NCBI GenBank assembly: GCA_026396355.1
Contig: JAPLWY010000084.1
Coordinates: 1 to 10,673, forward strand
Reading direction: 5' to 3'
Source: Microcaldota archaeon
GTDB lineage: Archaea; Micrarchaeota; Micrarchaeia; Anstonellales; Anstonellaceae
DNA length: 10,673 nucleotides
Positions 7,901 to 10,673 of this stretch are shown here, piece by piece. Position 1 is the first letter of the stretch. Every line of letters begins with the position of its first letter. The notes beneath the pieces are model-generated. The model was not told where the DNA came from. It did no database searches and saw only the letters and a list, made by a program, of their open reading frames with translations. Position numbers and translations under genes: made by a program.

Positions 7901-7931
7901 TTTATATACAAATGATTATAAATTGTATATA
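7901..7931 (+). promoter_or_regulatory. promoter-operator of the toxin-antitoxin module
   Basis: A perfect 9-bp inverted repeat, TATATACAA (7903-7911) and TTGTATATA (7923-7931), is separated by 11 bases, so the arm centres lie 20 bases or about two helical turns apart. Each arm contains a TATA-like sequence. The left one (7901-7908, TTTATATA) would give a leader of about 20 bases. The right one is centred about 26 bases before ATG 7954 and would give a leaderless start. Ribbon-helix-helix antitoxins typically bind such palindromes, so occupancy would block TATA-binding protein and give autorepression. That last step is inference. Confidence 0.75.
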
Positions 7932-7944
7932 GAATAGGTAATGC

Positions 7945-7949
7945 GGTGA
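7945..7949 (+). promoter_or_regulatory. ribosome binding site of the antitoxin gene
   Basis: GGTGA sits four bases before ATG 7954, a good archaeal Shine-Dalgarno motif and the clearest in this window. It favours 7954 over the in-frame ATG six bases later, and favours the left-arm TATA box with a short leader. Confidence 0.6.
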
Positions 7950-7953
7950 ACAT

Positions 7954-8226
7954 ATGCACATGACCGTGAATTTTAGGGGCTATCTTTCAGACATCGTGGA
8001 TGAAGCGATATCGCGAGGGATAGTCCAGACCAAGACCGAGGCGCTGCGGGCGGGGCTTTTGGAACTTGCCGACAAGTACGACTTGGGGCGAAAATCGCGC
8101 GGCAAGGAAGAAGATGACGAGCGCGAAATCCTCCAGGAAGTGGCAAAGATGGAGGAGGGAATCAAGGCAGGCAGGATAAAGACCTATTCGAAGAAGGAAT
8201 TCGAGAAGCGCATGGGGCTGGATTAG
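7954..8226 (+). CDS. ribbon-helix-helix antitoxin of a RelE/ParE-type module
   Basis: Predicted 90-residue antitoxin and autorepressor. The N-terminal part matches the ribbon-helix-helix (CopG/ParD-like) pattern: a short strand MTVNFRG (3-9), a helix YLSDIVDEAISRG (10-22), a turn, and a second helix TKTEALRAGLLELADKY (26-42). The rest is highly charged, with a helix-rich segment (about 51-75) and a tail RIKTYSKKEFEKRM, typical of the region that wraps and neutralises a RelE/ParE toxin. The stop codon TAG is directly followed by the toxin ATG, with no gap, which implies co-transcription and coupled translation. The palindromic promoter just upstream is the likely self-binding site. Fold and role are inferred from pattern and context. 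The exact antitoxin subfamily is uncertain. Confidence 0.85.
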   Translation: MHMTVNFRGYLSDIVDEAISRGIVQTKTEALRAGLLELADKYDLGRKSRGKEEDDEREILQEVAKMEEGIKAGRIKTYSKKEFEKRMGLD

Positions 8227-8462
8227 ATGGCATTCCGCCTTGTCTTCACCGAGTATTTTGACAAGGACGTCAAGGCATTGGATAATTCGGTCAAAATCCA
8301 TCTTAAGCGGCTTTATGACAAGATAGAGGAGAACCCGCGCAGGTTCAAGCCGCTCAAAGGCGACGCGAATGTTTTTCGCCTGAGAATCCTGAATTTCAGG
8401 CTTACCTACAAGGTGGCGGGGTGCTGAGGTTTGAGAACAGGGACAAGGTTTATCGCCGCTAG
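8227..8462 (+). pseudogene. RelE/ParE-fold toxin, frameshifted near its C-terminus
   Basis: As read, this gene encodes only 66 residues (stop 8425-8427). The start MAFRLVFTEYFDKDVKAL, the helix KIHLKRLYDKIEENPRRFKPLKG (23-45) and the strand region FRLRILNFRLTYKV (50-63) match small RelE/ParE-fold toxins, which act as mRNA interferases (RelE) or gyrase inhibitors (ParE). These are usually about 80-95 residues with further C-terminal strands. In the -1 frame from 8421 the sequence continues VLRFENRDKVYRR to a TAG at 8460-8462, a typical RelE-like C-terminus. The two frames meet at GGGG (8418-8421). One extra G, or ribosomal slippage by one base on that run, would give a 78-residue protein. This may be a sequencing indel, a true inactivating mutation, or programmed frameshifting. 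If the stop is real, the toxin lacks the basic and aromatic C-terminal residues important in RelE-type catalysis. It is coupled to the antitoxin without a gap. Confidence 0.8.
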
Positions 8463-8490
8463 CCTTTTCCGAATTCATTTTTCTCCCTTT
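8463..8490 (+). terminator. T-rich termination region after the toxin
   Basis: Three T runs (8465-8468, 8478-8482, 8488-8490) follow the restored toxin stop codon directly. Archaeal termination commonly occurs at such T-rich tracts without a hairpin. Placement before the convergent gene fits, but there is no further evidence. Confidence 0.4.
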
Positions 8491-8513
8491 GGCGAGCATT
8501 CGATGAAGGCGCA

Positions 8514-9779
8514 TTAGAGCAGTTCAAGATAGGCTTTCCTTCCGTCTGCTGTGATTTTCATGTAGAATTCCTGCAAGTGCTCCTTCTCTTTTAGCAACTC
8601 TGATGGAACCAGGACTGAAATTCGCGGCTTGAAAAGCTTTGAAATGCCAGGGTGGAGATTTACCATAAAAGCCAGTGAGAGCGCGGGAGATGTTTCGGAT
8701 GACTGGGCAAGCATTATGCTGAGGTTTTGGTTGCGCACAGAGAGTTCTGAAATCATCGATATTCTGGTGGTTTGCAGCATAGACTGCCCTTGCTGGGAAA
8801 TTGAAGGTGGGTAACCATAGCCGCACTTTATTTTGTGGACTTCGCCTTCAGGTGAGGTGCTGCCGCGGCACAGCAATGCCACAATTTCCTTGTCTGTTGG
8901 CTGCCGGTCAAGCACGAACTGCGCCGGCTCGAAATCGCGGGAGCGGAGATATTGGAGGAAATAGTATTTTCCGTCCGTGAATTGCGCCTCGATGATGGGA
9001 CAGTGGTTGGGGCTGAAGCGCGGGAGATTCCTTACCTGCTCATAGAAATCCGGTGCGCCAAGCATTGCTTTTGAAACGTCGCTGGGAAATTCTTTGTTTT
9101 GCATTATTAGTTTACTATTTTCAATAACAACATCATCTCGGCTTCTCAGAATTATTTCGCCATTCTCAACAATAGCATAGTAAGCGGGCCAGCGCACAAT
9201 GACATGATACCTGCCGGAAATGGCAGAATCCGCGGAAATCGTGAGATTGCGGCCACCTAGCTTTTCCCAGTATGAGAATGACACGCCTTCCCAGAACCGG
9301 TCTTCGCTGATTCCGAGAAGGTCGCAATATTCTTTCGCAGGATGTATCGTTATTCCAAGCTGGCGTTTTCTCGCAACCGGCTCTTTTTGCCTGTTTTTAT
9401 TCCAAATCAAGAGTTTTTCCTGGATAAAATGGATCAGCCGCTCGCGAGAGCTGGGAACATCAGGTTCTACGAAATTCCCCTCCCGCACTAGTGCTTTGAT
9501 GCTTGCCTCATCAGTTATGGCAGAGTGGGGGAGTGAATAGCTTTCAAGCATGCCTGAAACTCCGGCGTAATCCTGTGGGTGCTCGCTTCTGGCAAGAATC
9601 GCTTTCTCCGGCGCCATTAGCACTTTCCGCATTTCCGTTAACATTTTCGCTTCCTTGAAGGAGTCGTATATTTTCGGCACCAGAATGCCGTTCCTGCGCA
9701 CGTATTCGCCCACCTCGCGCTTTGGCTGGGAAGGAGGGTGGGAAAGGAACCAGTCCTGATTTTTCAGCTGCGCGCGCAT
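8514..9779 (-). CDS. protein of unknown function, paralog of the next gene; weak ATP-grasp resemblance
   Basis: A 421-residue protein that I do not recognise with confidence. The C-terminal half aligns with the next minus-strand gene: by hand about 43 of 70 residues match across the block from DFYEQ (244) to PEGEV (314), including PIIEAQF, YFLQY, RDFEPA and FVLDR. Both end in a similar IT-x-DG-x-KAY motif. Two segments recall the N-terminal ATP-grasp domain of PEP synthase/PPDK: ILARSEHPQDYAGVSGMLES (61-80) resembles the VRSS...G-x-SG region, and EAQFTDGKYYFLQY (264-277) resembles the late E-x-x-x...YILQ strand. The phosphohistidine-domain signature TSHAA is absent, so this would be at most a lone, divergent nucleotide-binding module. 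No signal peptide or membrane helix is visible. A TATA-like box about 26 bases before ATG 9779 supports the start. It is convergent with the toxin-antitoxin module. Confidence 0.75.
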   Translation of the reverse strand: MRAQLKNQDWFLSHPPSQPKREVGEYVRRNGILVPKIYDSFKEAKMLTEMRKVLMAPEKAILARSEHPQDYAGVSGMLESYSLPHSAITDEASIKALVREGNFVEPDVPSSRERLIHFIQEKLLIWNKNRQKEPVARKRQLGITIHPAKEYCDLLGISEDRFWEGVSFSYWEKLGGRNLTISADSAISGRYHVIVRWPAYYAIVENGEIILRSRDDVVIENSKLIMQNKEFPSDVSKAMLGAPDFYEQVRNLPRFSPNHCPIIEAQFTDGKYYFLQYLRSRDFEPAQFVLDRQPTDKEIVALLCRGSTSPEGEVHKIKCGYGYPPSISQQGQSMLQTTRISMISELSVRNQNLSIMLAQSSETSPALSLAFMVNLHPGISKLFKPRISVLVPSELLKEKEHLQEFYMKITADGRKAYLELL

Positions 9780-9801
9780 GGTGCTTTCCGTGATAAGAAG
9801 T

Positions 9802-9809
9802 GTTTAAAA
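9802..9809 (-). promoter_or_regulatory. TATA-like box for the 421-residue protein gene
   Basis: The minus strand reads TTTTAAAC, centred about 26 bases before ATG 9779. This leaderless spacing gives the gene its own promoter even though a paralog lies just upstream in the same orientation. No Shine-Dalgarno motif is seen. Confidence 0.6.
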
Positions 9810-9900
9810 CATAATCGGAATCCGGGCGAAGGCTAGAGCCCAGATATGAATTTTGCCAGCCCGTCTTTTTCTGAGTTTATCGCGCACTGGGCAGCATGCA

Positions 9901-10673
9901 TTATTTTGCCCTGTGCTTCCAGGACCCGACCGCATAGCCGAGTGCGCGGATGGGGATTGTGGCGAGCTTGCTTTCAAGCACTTCCCCGTATGCCTTGTTG
10001 CCGTCTGATGTTATGCGGATGTCGATTTGCATGTGCTCATCTTTTCCACGGAGGGAATCCTTGCCTGCGACGTAGGAGGGAATGCTGGTGAGCTGATTGA
10101 AATAGCCTGCATCCTTCAGCAGGGAAATTGATGATTTGGGAATGTAAAATGAAACTTGCGGCTTGGCAAGCTTGGAGAATGTAGAATGCCCGCTGGCGAT
10201 TTTCCTTGACTCAAGCTCAAAACTGTCGAAAATATTCATCTGTAGCTTCCTTTTGCCGGCCATTATGAGGGAGATTAGGTTTCTCAGGAAGGCATTGGCA
10301 TCTAAGTCGAATGCCCCGTCTTCCCTGGGCAGGCCGGTTGGCCCGTCCATGTAATTTCTGGAATAGAGGAGAGTGGTCTTTGCAATAAAGCCTTCGGGCA
10401 GGGTGGCGCCGCGGACAAGAGTTGCCTCAAACTCATTCCTTGCCTTTGGCCTGTCCAGGACAAAGGAAGCCGGCTCAAAGTCCCGGCAGCAGTGGTATTG
10501 GAGGAAATAGATTTTGTCATCGCTGAACTGCGCCTCTATTATCGGGCGGTGGGAGGGGTCAAAGTTCGGAAGGCTGCAGATTTTTTCGTAGAAATCGACA
10601 ATGCGCTGGCCTTGGGACTCGAAAAAGTCCTTGAACCCCCATATTTTGTGAGCCGCCGTGTTTTGTGTTTCAT
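9901..10673 (-). CDS. paralog of the 421-residue protein, N-terminus outside the window
   Basis: The frame is open from the window edge (first full codon at 10671) to TAA at 9901-9903, giving 256 visible residues. The ATG at 10350 is internal, because the 107 codons before it encode the most conserved block shared with the downstream gene (DFYEK, PIIEAQF, YFLQY, RDFEPA, FVLDR, VRGATLPEG). The missing N-terminus should therefore be about 220 residues if the length matches the paralog. After the shared IT-x-DG-x-KAY motif it carries about 25 extra residues ending in a basic tail. The middle of the C-terminal half is poorly conserved between the two copies, which suggests an old duplication or different partners or ligands. 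Function unknown; the ATP-grasp-like hint applies only to the EAQFSDDKIYFLQY segment visible here. The gap to the next gene is 121 bases. Confidence 0.8.
   Translation of the reverse strand, partial: ETQNTAAHKIWGFKDFFESQGQRIVDFYEKICSLPNFDPSHRPIIEAQFSDDKIYFLQYHCCRDFEPASFVLDRPKARNEFEATLVRGATLPEGFIAKTTLLYSRNYMDGPTGLPREDGAFDLDANAFLRNLISLIMAGKRKLQMNIFDSFELESRKIASGHSTFSKLAKPQVSFYIPKSSISLLKDAGYFNQLTSIPSYVAGKDSLRGKDEHMQIDIRITSDGNKAYGEVLESKLATIPIRALGYAVGSWKHRAK

Noticed and set aside
7987..8514. 175-codon minus-strand frame across the toxin-antitoxin module
   Set aside because: It is a shadow of the antitoxin and toxin genes. Those have a promoter, a ribosome site, family-like sequence and coupled spacing, while the shadow matches nothing.
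10302..10520. 72-codon minus-strand frame in the right-end paralog
   Set aside because: The other minus-strand frame carries the conserved PIIEAQF/FVLDR block shared with the neighbouring paralog, so this is an out-of-frame shadow.
1..10673. CRISPR array, insertion sequence, transposase or integrase
   Set aside because: I found no spaced direct repeats, terminal inverted repeats flanking a gene, or recombinase-like proteins in any frame.

Overview
This window looks like part of an archaeal genome, probably a DPANN-type lineage or a similar metagenome-derived genome. Several start codons sit about 25-28 bases downstream of a TATA-like box, with no leader in between. AGG and ATA codons are used heavily, and Shine-Dalgarno motifs are mostly weak or absent. 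The lineage is an inference, since no rRNA or other marker gene is present.

Layout from left to right. (1) Bases 1-1938, plus strand: uvrB, the nucleotide-excision-repair helicase, lacking only about 30 N-terminal residues at the window edge. (2) Bases 1939-4610, minus strand: two glycosyltransferases, one GT2-like (GT-A fold) and one GT4-like (GT-B fold), with a possible 54-codon gene between them. This block directly abuts the uvrB stop codon and separates uvrB from uvrA. (3) Bases 4611-4924: a divergent promoter region with two hairpin-forming inverted repeats. (4) Bases 4925-7867, plus strand: full-length uvrA with an unusual charged insertion in the region expected to bind UvrB. (5) Bases 7901-8490, plus strand: a type II toxin-antitoxin module. 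It has a ribbon-helix-helix antitoxin, a RelE/ParE-fold toxin broken or recoded by a -1 shift at a GGGG run, and an inverted-repeat operator that contains both candidate TATA boxes. (6) Bases 8514-10673, minus strand: two paralogous proteins of unknown function, the second truncated by the window edge. They share a strongly conserved block, and two motifs faintly recall the ATP-grasp domain of PEP synthase/PPDK enzymes.

UvrA and UvrB act together in damage recognition and hand-over to UvrC, which is not in the window. Their presence in an archaeon would fit the known bacterial origin of archaeal UvrABC. The glycosyltransferases probably build surface polysaccharide or protein glycans. The least explained part is the tandem paralog pair at the right end. 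The most concrete anomaly is the frameshifted toxin, whose missing C-terminus is still readable in the adjacent frame.
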